This document shows positions 1-12,287 of a DNA stretch of 64,000 nt, one piece after another. The stretch's first letter is position 1, and the number at the start of each line of letters is the position of its first letter. Position numbers and translations under genes: made by a program. The notes beneath the pieces were generated by a model. The model searched no databases and was not told where the DNA came from. It saw nothing but the letters and a program-made list of their open reading frames with translations. The stretch is from Polytrichum commune. Taxonomy: Eukaryota > Streptophyta > Polytrichopsida > Polytrichales > Polytrichaceae. The stretch spans positions 28,307,666 through 28,371,665 of the forward strand of contig OX485807.1 of assembly GCA_950295325.1 (NCBI GenBank). Reading direction: 5' to 3'.

Positions 1-1076
1 CTTGGAAATAATTTGATAAAGATTCATTATCATCAAGTATAACAAGAGAAATGCAAAATGAACATGAAGGTGCTAAAAAAAACACAAGGCCTCCAAAAAT
101 AATGTTCCCTTTTTGTCACTTAAGTTTCTAGACGGTCAATGAAGAGGGTTGAATGGCGGATGGATCATGATTGATTTGAGCTTGTTTTGGTACCTATGTA
201 CATAGTTGCTCTCACATCACACGACTTCCCCTCCATGCATTGTGGATACAAAAGGGCTTACGTACCCGTATACTCCTCACTAGGGTCATACTTCTTAACA
301 ACCTAGATGGTGACATTCCTTACAAATTTCTAGAAAATATGTTTACATAGTAAGGTCATCTATCTATCTATATATCCACATTATTCTATCATTATTAAAC
401 AAAAGGCCAAAAGCCATTGCAAAACGAATTGGAATCCAAGAAAATATATTTTGCAACTTCACTCATTCACAAGGGGGAGACCGGTTTAACATTTATAGGA
501 GTGAAGGTTCTCTATGAGTCCCACGTGACTTAAAAGAAAATGAGATTCCCTTTGATAAAGTATCATAAGATGTTGATAAAGAATTATTCCATAATGGCGT
601 GTTTGAAGCTCCCCACTATATCCGTTACATGTTTCAAGCGTGGGAGGATTTGAAGGGGACATATATACCACCTCTAATCTAATGAGCATGAGAACGCGTG
701 GGAGACGGGTATGTTAAATGTCATCTTTAAATTGGTGGCCCATGAGGTTAGCGAAATCGGGAATGGTCGTTTTTCACACCACACAATCTATTGTTATGTT
801 GAAAGTTTTAATGCAATATGAAATCTCATAGGTCCCATCATTCCATTCAAGGTCCGTTGCAGGTTGTTTGAAAAGTACGAAATGAACTAGGAAGCAGGAA
901 GTTACAAGCTATTATATTCATAAAATTCCGGCCCATTGATGATGTATGACAGCCTTGATAGGACAAAGGGAATCATCGCATAGAAGCGTACCTCTCCCTC
1001 ATCTAAACATATGAAAACACCTTGAATTAATATGCATATGCTCTTAATATTATTTTTATGATTTTTGTACGTATAA
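1..1076. other. Intergenic AT-rich DNA, nothing recognised
   Basis: No reading frame here resembles a known protein. I see no RNA gene and no clear repeat boundary. Only short low-complexity stretches are visible, such as the TATC-rich tract near 358-375. Confidence 0.5.
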
Positions 1077-1085
1077 TGTTCCATG

Positions 1086-1437
1086 GGCCTGGGCTAGATC
1101 ACATCTTCATTCGGGTGGGCCCCACCTCCCCTCCCACGTCTCCTTCGCTGTTCCTGCCCGCATCTACGTGGGAACTATTCCCTGTTGGGAATCAATGTGA
1201 CAGTACCCGGTCACTTAAGCCATTAAGCTCCTTTGACATGTGAAGGAACTCCTTTAATTAACTTGAGAATAATAAAAGTGATGTCAATTTGAATTTTTGT
1301 AATTTAATTGGGTATTGTCACATTGGTTCCCAATGGGAAAGAGTTCCCACGCAGGTGCGGGGAGGAAGACCGGGAAGTGAAGGAGGCGTGGGAAGGGCGG
1401 GGCCCACCCGAATGAAGACGTGATCTTAGCCTAGGGT
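1086..1437. mobile_element. Foldback MITE, GC-rich, Mutator-like 9-bp target duplication
   Basis: Two long inverted arms (about 1086-1212 and 1310-1437) pair over roughly 125 bp. The shared core is GATCACRTCTTCATTCGGGT, followed by GGGCCCC and later TGGGAACT...GGGAA. The flanks are TGTTCCATG (1077-1085) and TGTTTCATG (1438-1446), a 9-bp duplication with one mismatch. Long terminal inverted repeats with 9-bp duplications are typical of Mutator-like elements. No transposase is present, so the element is non-autonomous. The arms are much more GC-rich than their surroundings. Confidence 0.75.
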
Positions 1438-1446
1438 TGTTTCATG

Positions 1447-4400
1447 TAGTAGGTTTTGTGTACAATGTTGAGTTCAGAAACATCTTGAGATTTTTTACAG
1501 AGTTTAGGGTGCCTACATTTAGGTGCAAGGAGTATTTGGCAAATGCAAATAACCTATGTCTCAATTTGGGTGGCCACTTCAAATTGTTCATGGAAAATGT
1601 CCAAGGTTACATGTATGTTTTGGTTAGGGGAGCAATGACCCCACATATGAAATAGTAAGTGAATAAGTAGCTCCAAATTTATATTTGCATTCTCGACATG
1701 TGGCACACACACCATAAACTAAGAGGGAGGTTCGCTATGTATTGAAATTGAACAAGCCCATTAAAGTTGGCTACACAAATGCACCAACCCCTCAAACCTT
1801 TGGAGGCTTCCAAATTCAACTAGTTTGCAAAAATGTATGAGAGATCAACATGCACATATCAGACATTTCAAGCATTTAGCAACATCCTAAGCCAAGTGTT
1901 GCACCCTCTAAAACACCAACATGCACCCAATTTGCACACATTTAAATAATTTGAAGAGGATCAACATTGAAACATCATACACTTGAAGTACCTAATGCAC
2001 TTCTACACCCATTTTTTTAATTTTTTTTGTACTAGCGTACTTAAACAAGAGAATACACCCAAAATGAACATCATTGCTTGCATCCACTCATAAATTCACA
2101 TATACAAGTATAAATACAGAGAGTGCTATCATGTGAGGAGTGAGCGATAAGCAGTAACTTGTGAGTAGTGAGGGAGGCAAAATATTTGGAGATACACCCA
2201 CTAGTACTTTATATCCGTGGTCCTTTGGCATAGATAGTATAGTCTTTGTGTATAATAATATGAGTGAGGAGTTCACACAAAGTGCAATCAACCTAATGAA
2301 AGCCTTACTTTACTTTTAAAATCAACAACCGTAAGCTTGGCATAGGAAATTGATTTAAAATATGTATTTTTAGATTCAACATTACTTCAACACTTATTTC
2401 TTTCAAAAAAAATGCAAGCACATTCCAAGTATTGAGCATGCTCTAAACTATATTTTTAGAATTCACATAGTTTTGAGAAATGAATTGATGGAAGCATTGC
2501 AAAAAATTTATTAACTATAGTTTTGGGGCATAGATGGAAGTATAATATGAAATTGCTCATTTCAATGTCCACAAAGTAATGAGTGCATTCCCCACAAAGT
2601 AATGAGTAATGGTTATACATGATAGTATAACCATGTATAGTAGCTCTATAACTTCTCCCAATCGTCTTCCATTCCCTCCTCCTCCTCTTTGTCACTAACA
2701 AGTTCAATACACTTCTTTGTCATGACATCTACAAATGGCAGGATGCAATGGTGTTGAGGTTGCAACCCCACCTTTGTGACCGCCTTTGCATGTAATGGAA
2801 GAATTATGCAATTGGGAAGGACCACCACATTTTTCATATTCATAAGAAATGCTCAGAATGGTTAGCACCCATTCCTGGAAATTAACAATTGAATGAATTC
2901 AAATCGAACAAATAGCAAACTTACGTACTCAATCATGACTTTATGAGGACATGATGAATATGATCTTCATCATGATTGAGGGAGATCACCTTCGCCATTG
3001 AGCCACCACCATGAGGTGAGGGTGTAGTATTGTATGATGGTGCCAAGATGACATTAAATATGACAAAGTCTCTCTCAAATGCAACGAAGTAGCACTACTA
3101 CACCAACAAGCATGAAAAATGCAAGTGCAATCCACATAGACGTAGAGATTCCACTTAGTGTATGAAATCCATAGTTACATTAAGAAACAAATTCACATGT
3201 AGATGCATAAGCATCAATAATTGATCGGGGCTTAGTCAACATCTATATCAAAAATTGCAAAGACTTTGAATTCGTCATCCACCGCTCCATGACACATCTA
3301 TTTTCATAATTTGGGTTTACGTAGTAGTTCAATTGCAAAAGGTCAGTAACTCAACCAAAATTCTCTCTATTACCCATAATAACTTGCCCTCCTAGTCTAC
3401 ACTACCCTACTGCCTAGACCTTATTACTATCATGTTAGTAGTCATAATATGCTTGAAGGTTGTACTGGTACTGCCCACCCCTCAATATTGACGAGACTCA
3501 TAGGTCCCACTTGAATTTCATTTCCCAATATGTACCACCATGGGTTTGTAAAAATCTGCCCTTTTAAAGTTTTATTGTTGGTGCATACTAAATTAATTTC
3601 AACATAGTGTTTCTGGGTATGCCCCTGGATTGAAGTGTTGATGATTTGACTAATATTAGACGTCATTGGGGTCTACTCAGTCAACATTTTCACCCTCCCC
3701 AATGGTAGGTGTTGTGAACATATACCCATGCATATCGTACACTACCATCATCTAGGACACAATGCCTTTGGTGGCGCAACCAGGCTACGTTACTTATTTC
3801 CAACATCGGTGGACATCTGAAAAGCTGTGGAAAGGCGCAGGAGGACTCTCTGAAGCCCGCCTCAAAGTAAAGGTAGTTGCATCAATGAAACAATCAACAT
3901 GTACTCCAAGCTACGTCATAGTCCAAGTTTCGAGCATGGCGAGACTCGATCGGAAAAGGGCTTTGTGTTTGGATGGATTGGGCTGTGACACACTTCACCC
4001 TTGACCCGTAAAAGGCTTGGGAGGTTCATCCGAAACCAACATATGTGTTATACATAGACAATGAGTTAATCCTTAACTTTGTGAGAGGCCAATTTTGGGC
4101 TCATGAATGACTCTTGCAGGAGACTTCATCTAAAAGGGAGGTGCTACGAAGGTCACAATAGGTGTCATTGTGTTCCTCATGAAATTTTCATGTCGATGGA
4201 GATGATCCCATTTCGTTACAAAAAGATGGTTGTTCAAAAGACATTTTTAAATTTAAGATTTTTCCCCTGGTTGATACGTTACTGTACACAATGACTTCAT
4301 ATGCTTTTGATTGAGAATTGCCAGTTTTTCTATGGATTCTTTCTCTTACCTCAAAGTGTATGTCTGCTCTTAATATAATCTTGAAATTTTAGATTGTAAT

Positions 4401-5600
4401 TTATTGCAATATTTATCATGATTTCTTGTAGTATAATGATTCTAAATTGATCAAAATTGTTTTTTAATGAAAAGCACCAAATATTGCAGCCGTGTTGTTA
4501 TGACCTTAAAATCATTAGAAACAACTTTTTCTTTTATATGAAATAAAAATTGAGCTCTAGAAAAAGCTTATTTTTCAAATGATCGAATGAAATCACAATA
4601 TGCTCTAGGAAGGTAAGGGTTGAAGAAATATATTGGGAGGTTGCATATGAGAGATGATTTTAGAGAGTAGATTTTAGATCACCTCTATATGGAGGATCAT
4701 TCTTCTTGGTCTTCATTTTAAAAACAACATGATGCCTAAATTGATGACACCAAGATGTACTTTCTTACATGTGCATGTGCATGTGCATAAAGTAAAATAA
4801 CATCGGTATTTTGATTACACTGATGTGAATGGGAGCATGTTCTTCCTTGCCTTCATCATGTTTTACCGAGCTTCAAGGTACAATTACTTCCTTCCTTTCA
4901 AAAGGTGTGGTCCTTCATGTAACATGTTTAGTTCCAGAGGGGTTACCCTCCTATGGTGATTCCATTGGGTTTTGTTTGTTGTTTAATTTTGTTGTTGTTT
5001 AGATTTACGTGCATTTGTTTAGTTTTTTCTTTGGTGGCAGCAGTGGGGAATCTCTCATGGCAACAAGTGAACTTTATGAATTGTATGGAATTTGGCAGGG
5101 TTGAGGTTAGTGAGGGGGGGGTGTTAGTTATCATTTGGGGGCTTCTAACACACATAGAATGTCTAGCCTTAGTCTCCCCATGCATATGTATGGGGAGGAG
5201 TCACATGTATATTGAAGATGTCAATATTGGATTGTGATGTCTTAAGGTCTAGAGTTTTGGTCTTCCGCATCGATGAGGGTGTAACATCTTGTGTATTTGT
5301 TGGATTAAAGTGTGTGGGCTATTTGGTGGATTGCATTGTTATGTTGGGCTATTCAAAGACCTTTTATGTGTTGGTTTGAGCATAGGATAGTAAGGTTGTT
5401 AGTTTTTAGGAATGGTTGTGAACGCGCTTTCATAATTAATCCGAGTAACAAATAACCCATCCAAGGCTCACATGGCCTTAATGACTCACTGAATATCATT
5501 TATAGGATGAAGACCGCGTACATGCCTTCAATGGGTCATTTGTTGTTGTGATTGCTTACAAACTAGTGTCAGCAACCACTTGCATATACTAATGGCCCAT
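1447..5600. other. Intergenic DNA, no gene recognised
   Basis: Several short open frames occur, none longer than about 95 codons and none with a recognisable motif. A short TGTGCA/ATGTGC repeat lies near 4770-4788 and a run of eight G at 5114-5121. The segment near 3690-3720 resembles a phrase found again near 48210-48250, so at least part of this interval is old repeat. Confidence 0.45.
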
Positions 5601-5689
5601 GGCAAGCTCACAATTGGCCTAAAGGGCCTTTGTGCAAGTTCTTAATGTCGTTTAGACGTGAGTTTTTCATGGGTGCAAGATTACGTGGC

Positions 5690-5940
5690 TTATTTACGGG
5701 CGCACGTCCGCAAACAATCTCCGTTAGTATATACTGATTCATGTTCTCTTCCTCATATTCCATGTGAGGAACTACCTGGTCAAGTAGGAGGAGGTTGTTT
5801 GTGGGTGTCTGTCTGGAATTAGGCTCTCTCATTACCGAGGTGTTGTTTATAGGCATGCGTCTGTAACAAATTTCATCGAGATGAATTGGTTCATGCTCTC
5901 TTTCTTCCTCCACCGAGGTAGAGAATTATCACAAGGTGCC
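5690..5940. repeat. Imperfect tandem duplication, period about 153 bp
   Basis: The stretch beginning near 5693 is repeated at about 5846 with roughly 60-65% identity. Both copies share TTTA..GGC..CGTC.G, a middle ATT(G)GTTCATG(C/T)TCTCTT and a downstream GAG element. Read on the minus strand it gives an open frame (5913-5608) whose protein repeats E-rich blocks ending in a [CY][GR]R.P[IV]N pattern. The frame is probably a by-product of the duplication. No function is assigned. Confidence 0.45.
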
Positions 5941-5949
5941 TACATGCCA

Positions 5950-6799
5950 TGTGGGTGTTCTCTAGGAGATTGGAACTCCTAGTCGTGGATGTGTGCTTAT
6001 AACTAGCTCATTGGTCTACAAATGCACTTCTATAAACTTGCAATGCCACCTTTCATTGTGGGTGTCTTGGTGTCCACTTTTTGGTATTTCTTTGTTAATT
6101 CGGCTTTCGTGTAGTATGCATGTAGATTGATGAAGGCGATAGGGCATTTGAGTTGTCCTCGAATCCTTCAATCTCTAGTGATAAATTTTGAAGATGCCCT
6201 TGACAATGGATATGGAATTGGTGTCAACAATGTTGTGGAGGGTGTTGCTCCCATTCCAAACTCGCCCACTTATGAGGTTTGTGATGATTGTAACAAAGAC
6301 AAATATCTTCCATCATGTCAACGTTATTTATGAGAGCAATGGATTAGTGTTGACAATGTTCTTCTCAATGACCATGACACTCATGGCCGGTATCACAAAC
6401 CATAACAATTGTGTTGATGCTAACCCCCTTGATGATGAAGACATTGGGGTGTGCATTTTGAATTCTTTGGCGCCTACAGAGTTTCTTCCATGTCGGCGGT
6501 TCTTTCTTTAGCATTGGCCATATTGCATAACAAAGTAAGCTTATAGAACCATGTCCATCATCATAACCACATTCAACATGCTTCATTGGCCTTATTGCGT
6601 TTTCAACAGGTATCCATAAATATGACCCTGGAAGTGTGCATGGTGAAATGATGCAACATTGTCGAGACCATATATTGGGAGATGGTCCTCTATTAGATCA
6701 GTGGTGATGGAGGACTGTTGCAGAAAGAAGCATGGTCAATTGTCTTCTTCTGACAAAATAAAATCTATGAAGCAAGAAATGGGGCTTGCAAACTTCTGA
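5950..6799 (+). other. Possible decayed 5' part of the DUF7869-like gene
   Basis: Open frames at 6127-6333 and 6188-6511 overlap in different frames and contain phrases such as VVEGVAPIPNSP and NPLDDEDIG. This is what a frameshifted N-terminal exon of the downstream gene could look like. I cannot match the segment to a domain, so the link rests only on position, strand and the frame-shifting pattern. Confidence 0.25.
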
Positions 6800-8804
6800 A
6801 TGTGGTCAACAAAGAAGCTTGAGGTTCATTGTAACATACACATGGATGGTCAAGGTCGTAAGATGGTGACCCTAGAAAATGTAGAAGTATGTTGTAAGGC
6901 GTGGTACATCATCCGTGTAGTATCAAGCCTGGCTTTTATAGGTTTCAATATTATTTTTCCCAAGGACAATGTTCTCGTTTCCATGGGAGCTTCAACACAA
7001 AGAAAGTTAAAGAGGCTACATGCCAAGCTGCTACGACATAATCAACCATTATTTTTCCCTTCATTGATGTGATGTCACACAAGACAATAATGCTTCCTTC
7101 AAAGGAGAAGTTTCTTCAAATGGTTTTGCCCACATGCACAAAATGGAAGAATATATTGGTGGACGTTAATGTTGTTGGCCATAAAGTAAGTTATGGACCC
7201 ATTTTTTAACTTTTTTTTTTGTCTTAGTTGAGTATCATCAAGAATCAACAATTTACGGAGTATATTATGAAGAGACATGGCAACAAATTTTCACGTTGTA
7301 TTGCATGTGAAAAATAAAAAGGCTTTCGAGACACTCATTTGATTGGCACGGAGTCACATAGTAGATATCAAAGGAAATACATCGAGCATGTCAACAACCA
7401 AGAGGCACACCATCAAGAATCTCGCACTTTTTATGATGAGGCCAAACAAGGTTTTGACGATCATTCATGACAAGATGGACCATGGCAAGATTGCTTGCCT
7501 TTGTTATGCTCGGAAAATCGAGGCCATGGATGGTTTTTTCAAGCTCCCAATTGCAGACATAAGTTCTTAAATATTTGCAATGCCTTGGCAATTTGTTTAC
7601 GATTAAAATGCACAACTTTATTTCCATATGCTAGGTAGGTAATCTGGTTTTGTTGGCATGCACAACTTAAAAATCTTAGACATGGTTTTCATTTGATGTT
7701 GTTATTCTTAACGCATTTGCCCCCACGTATTATCACACATGGACATGTGGATGTGAAGTATGCGCATTATGGGTTGAACTTCTACAATGGTGATGCCAAC
7801 CACATCATGGAATCTTTTGCAAAACTTCTACAAGATCTTGAAAAAACCACCAACATCTTTTTCTCGTGCTTTATTCGACGTTCCGGAACAACATCTCTTT
7901 ATGAGGTAGTACTTGATGGGAAGGAGGTGTGTTTGACTTCATTGGAAAAATGCTCTCAACAACTTGTTCATGGTAAAGTAGTACCACCAACTCTATATGA
8001 ACAACTTGGTAATTGTGCAAATAACAACAAAATTTGATACGTATTCTACTTTTGGTCATTGCTTGCCTAGGGTTGCACCTTTCATAATACGTATGAGTAT
8101 ATTTGAGTGCACAATAGGGGTATTAATTTGAAATTTTTGTATTACATATACATATGCTACACAAATTACAACTCATAGTTATGTAAACATATGGAGGACA
8201 TTTAGAAAATAAACAATTTTTGTACTTGAAAATTGGGGTCCCTATACTCTATGGGATACCAATTTAAATTTTAGAGAAAGAAACTCTAATTGAGGTTTGG
8301 TTTGTTGGGAGGGTTTATGGATTGTGTAGAAATTCTGGTAATTGTTGGATGGGGTATAGGGATCCAATTGACTTGATGGACCGTCCATCACACATGGAAA
8401 TTGATTTACATTGGTATCAAAAAGGAGCCAACAATAAGTGGACTTACAATCTTACACATCATTTGATGGTGGATTTAGAAATAATAAATGCATTAGTTTC
8501 TATGACAAATATTATAGACTTAGATGCTTATGAGTTATTTTTGGGGATGAAAAAGTCTTGAAAAACTTTGTAATGAATGCTAGGGTTTTATATTATACAT
8601 ATGATAGGGATTCATCACTATTAAAACAAAATTGTATATGTATCTTAATGACTATATATGAATGTACATTATTTTACATATACATATTGTCACTTGTATT
8701 TTTTTCATTGAAATTGTACATGTATTGCTTGATTTTACCCAAAAAAACACTTGTACATAGGGGGTTCTAACCCCCTAGGGTGGCTCTTTATTGGAAACCT
8801 AAAT

Positions 8805-9070
8805 GACATGGGGGGGGGGGGGTCACTATGAAATCAAATCCTCTATATACGAGAAAGATATAGAGAAAAATAAATGTATGCGTACTAACAACATGCTAAA
8901 AATGGACTCATGTATTTAAACTAAGTTTTCTAATTTAATATGATAAATGCCTCCACTACATATACAAACTATACATCAAGAATTAAATAACCCTTTACTA
9001 CATATAAAATCCACTTTCACTTCCAAAGAGAAAGTCATTGAATGCTTTATATTTATAGCATGTACCTCAA
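8805..9070 (+). repeat. Dispersed repeat, copy 1 (partner at 12288-12550)
   Basis: It aligns in the same orientation with 12288-12550. Shared landmarks include GATAAATGCCTCC.CTACATA, CCACTTTCACTTCC and AAATAAATG..T. Identity is moderate (perhaps 65-70%), so the copies are old. No protein is encoded. The two copies are 3.5 kb apart. They could be diverged LTR remnants, but I find no LTR ends. Confidence 0.5.
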
Positions 9071-9552
9071 CTATTGTATTAAACAAACACAAGAGAAGAG
9101 CACAAAAACTTAGCCACAATTTAAAGAGAAAAACTAAAAGAAGCCCATGAGAGCTGCAAAATCCTCTAGTTTGTAAAAACCTAAAACCCAATGCAAACCC
9201 TAACAAGAAGACCCATTGTAGTCATTGAGGACTATGACCATATGAAAACAATGAATGAAAAAGCAATGTGGATGAAACTAACACATCTATTGTCAATTTT
9301 ACTCTAAACCTTAGGGGCCCCTTTTGTACATCTACTCTTACTTCATGAAGTTTAATAGCCTTTTTAGATGTACACTAGAGAAACATAATACCTCTTCCTT
9401 GTGTATACTATGTACACTAATGCCTCAAAGAATACCCCTTCTTACACTCACGTTAGTTTGTACATGGTATGAGAGTCCACCCCCCGGAGGGCTTTTAGAG
9501 TATGTTGCGAATGCATGTGGTTCTTGGTATTTAATGAAAGGTGCACCTCCAG

Positions 9553-9778
9553 CAGTGATCGGGGAGATTTTTGGGCATAACCGGCTAAGATCCTAGCGTT
9601 TGCAAGTCCAACTGGTTACATGTAGACATCCTCTGGATTTCCTTGATTAAATTGGGGTATATTCTATAGATTCCTCTAAAATGACCGGTAATTTTCCTGC
9701 AGTCTTGAACATCAACCGATTATTTCTCCAACTCATCTGGTTCATTTGTAACTAATTGCCAATTCTCCCCGATCACAG
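9553..9778 (+). mobile_element. hAT-type MITE family H, copy 1
   Basis: Terminal inverted repeats are CAGTGATCGGGGAGA on the left and its partner TCTCCCCGATCACAG on the right. The interior has the family phrases GATCCTAGCGTTTGCAAG, ACTGGTTACATG and ACTCATCTGGTTCATTTG. The flanking 8-mers ACCTCCAG and ACCCGTAG agree at 5 of 8 positions. This copy has the clearest intact termini and defines the family length of about 225 bp. Confidence 0.7.
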
Positions 9779-10304
9779 ACCCGTAGGGCTATTCATGTCC
9801 AAATTAATTTTCAAGGAGGCGTTTGTCTCTTTCATGATGGTTGGGTATACACAATACAAAATTGATGTTTTATTTGGGCGTTGGAGAATAAAGTTGCACA
9901 CACAGGATTTTCCAACGATTCCATTTCTCATGAAATTCCACTTGATCTGGATAGTATGTTGGTTGTTGTGTGTCATATTAAAGTAGTATATGATGTCAAG
10001 GCGTTCATCAAACCATCACTTCTTAAAGAAGGTGACCGCTTACTTGGCCATACCAAAGCTCAATAATTCCATTGATGTATGTGTGACGATGGTATACCGG
10101 TCATTCAAGTCAAGATTTTGTGCACTTTACCGAAATGGGGCCCAAACAAAGGGACACTCATTTGGTGCCAAGATGAAGATGGCAAATGTATGTTGTTGGA
10201 TGGGGAGCCAAAGCCCTACGCACTAACCCATGAAAAATGGGGCGAAAACTATTAAAGGTACATTCGGATTCATTGAATACTATAAATTTCGGCCACAAAG
10301 TTGA

Positions 10305-11300
10305 GTGATAGTCTTGGAGGCCAACAACATGCTCTTCAGTGTTAAAGAATATTTTATCCTACCCCTAATAAAATTGAGCATTCTTTCCCTATACTACTGT
10401 GCCATATCATGGTAGTTACAATCTTGCTTCACTGAATTATATGTCCGTTATGGTTATACATACTATTGGTATTACCCTTACTACTAGCAAATGGAGTTGT
10501 TTACTTGACCTTGCTAGTAGCAAACATCATACTTCAACCATGTTCCTAATCCAAATACTTATACAATGGATATTGATACGGTTTCTTCATTTCTAGCCCT
10601 TCTTTGGTAGCACCTAAACTACCAATTTTGGACACCTAGCCTTACTAGATTGAGGATCTTACCAATTAGAGGTTACAAAATAATTCCCAGTCACTTTCCT
10701 CATTAAAACTCAACACTTAGAATCCCTACATGTCCTTTGGCTACCGTCAAGGATGAGCAAATGGACATGATGCAACCCCTAGCCATCACATCTTCTCATG
10801 TTGGGACATGATGCATGTTGACATGGTAGTGTTTTTAACTAGAGCAATGTTTTGTAAAACAAATTACTTGTTTGATCGCTTACTCTAGTTGAGTGCTATT
10901 TGCAATCAAGTTCTTGAATGTCTCCTTAAAAAGTAGATCAATTATGGACCGTCAAACACTATTGGATGCAAGGTCTACTAGACCAAATTTTTGTATTTTG
11001 GGGATTTTTATTTGGTTTTCCTAGAAGTCAGTTGCTAGTAGCAGTTGACCGACTAGCTGACTGCTCTAAGCCAACCACTCTTGGTCAACTATAGCAATCA
11101 ATTTGGAACAATCAATTTTTCATGGTCAACAACAACAATTGACTTAAAGCAGTTGACTAGCTATATTGATTATCCCAATTAGTGAGGGAGGGCTAATGAT
11201 GAGTGTGGGAAATTAGTGAAAATGATACTACATTTTTGTGCTCTACGAAATTAGTGTCACCAAAAGATCTTGGAAGCATTGTTCATCCCAACACCATTCA
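10305..11300. other. Intergenic DNA, nothing assigned
   Basis: No coding evidence is visible after the decayed gene ends. The 11030-11170 part is rich in CAGTTGACTAG-like words in both orientations. It looks like scrambled repeat but has no clean boundaries. Confidence 0.4.
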
Positions 11301-11306
11301 CGGAAA

Positions 11307-11430
11307 ATACTATTCATAGTAGCACTATTCGCTGCAAGTATTGGCACTTGGCAATATTTATTGAAAGTATCGATACTTGGCACTATTCACTGTAAGTATT
11401 GGAACTTGACACAATTCACTGAAAAGCATG
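11307..11430. repeat. 29-bp minisatellite, about four units
   Basis: The word AAGTAT recurs at 11336, 11365 and 11394, exactly 29 bp apart. It is accompanied by ACTTGGCA and ATTCACTG in each unit. Units are imperfect, and an additional degenerate unit lies upstream from about 11307. Confidence 0.65.
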
Positions 11431-11602
11431 TGTTACCATATTAATTTCTTTCTTATCACTCTACAAACACCTTAGGTTGGCTGCCTTCAACTACTAGTGC
11501 ATATGAATGGGCTAGAGCATGCTCAATATTTCCCCCCTTAAGGGTGGATATGCCTTTTAAAAGTATGACGGAGGTAGGGTTGAGGGCATGTTTCCTTTTT
11601 TT

Positions 11603-11619
11603 GGGGGGGGGGGGGGGGG
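11603..11619 (+). repeat. Homopolymer run of 17 G
   Basis: An uninterrupted run of 17 G follows a T-rich stretch. It is one of eight G or C runs of at least 10 bases in the window. Confidence 0.9.
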
Positions 11620-11920
11620 AGGGCTCATGAGGTATGCTAATTTTTCATTGCTCGAGATCAAGGGCCAAGATTTCTTTCTTTCTTTGGGTTCCCAATTGTG
11701 GTTCTAAATGTGTTGGAGGCATGCTCAAATCTATAGCAGGTGCCTCCTATGGATTTCCAAATGCTTTTGGGAGTTGATGGATCAACTAAAGGTACACTAA
11801 AAGGATTTGGGTCAAAACCTGGCCTCTTTCTTATGAGTTGCAAGTTGTTGTTGTAGTTGGATTGAAGGCATGCTTAAATTGACAACATGTGCCTTGCTAT
11901 AGATTTTCAAGTTTTCCAAG

Positions 11921-12150
11921 TAGTGTCCCGGGAGAGCTTTGGGCATGGTTGGTCAAAATCCTAGTGTTTCCAAGTTCAACTGGTTACGTGTTGTGATCTT
12001 TCGGTTTTTTTTCTTCTTTCGATTTGAGGTATATCTCATAGATTCTTTTATAGTGATCGGTAATTATCTTGAACTCTTGAACTTCAACCAATTATTTCTC
12101 AAATTCAACCGGTTCATTTGCAACTAGCAGTCAGTTCCGCCTGATCGTTG
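11921..12150 (+). mobile_element. hAT-type MITE family H, copy 2
   Basis: The left end reads TAGTGTCCCGGGAGAG and the right end, reverse-complemented, CAACGATCAGGCGG. The flanks TTTCCAAG (11913-11920) and TTTTTAAG (12151-12158) match at 6 of 8 positions, the two differences both C-to-T. The interior matches copy 1 along its whole length, with a CTAGCAGTCAGTTCC segment that is absent or altered in copy 1. Confidence 0.7.
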
Positions 12151-12287
12151 TTTTTAAGGATTAATGACTGTATCAGAGCGTTGGCCTCAAGAATCAATAC
12201 CTTCTTTGTTTAACAAATGGGATGCAAATTGTTGTTCCAAACGTGTTGGAGCTTGGGGGGGGGATTCTTCATTAGAATTTTAAATGA

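Larger units (their letters stand above)
8080..9800. mobile_element. Insertion of about 1.7 kb splitting the DUF7869-like gene
   Basis: The reading blocks on either side (YVFYFWSLLA up to 8070 and FKEAFVSFMMVGY from about 9812) should be nearly adjacent, so the DNA between them is likely inserted. It contains an open frame of 79 codons (8322-8561, unrecognised), a perfect 9-bp-arm hairpin (8758-8777), a 13-base G run (8810-8822), a repeat shared with 12288-12550 and a complete hAT-type MITE (9553-9778). The ends are not defined. A weak TAGGG-containing match at both junctions could be an eroded target duplication. Confidence 0.45.
6800..10304 (+). pseudogene. Decayed DUF7869-like, transposon-associated gene
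   Basis: Plus-strand pieces in shifting frames give blocks in the order I associate with a repetitive family carrying a DUF7869-type domain. They are CCKAWYII..VSS (about 6890-6930), a Cys-containing block with FSRCIACE (7285-7310), IHDKMDHGK..CLCYARK (7460-7515), KYAHYGLNFYNGDANH (7755-7802), YEVVLDGKEVCL (7900-7935) and LGNCANNNK followed by YVFYFWSLLA (8005-8070). After an insertion come VGYTQYKIDVLFGRW (9839-9885), AFIKPSLLKEGDRLLGHTKA (about 10000-10060), ILCTLPKWGPNKGTLIWCQD (about 10110-10170) and GTFGFIEYYKFRPQ before a stop at 10302. Stops and frameshifts are numerous, so it cannot make a full protein. About 1.7 kb of unrelated DNA lies between SLLA and FKEA. The family name is from memory and its biochemical role is unknown to me. 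The repetitive character suggests a mobile-element gene. Confidence 0.6.

Noticed and set aside
12171-12179. TATCAGAGC as a retroelement primer-binding site
   Set aside because: Nine bases only, no LTR end immediately upstream, and it lies just outside a hAT-type MITE. Probably chance.
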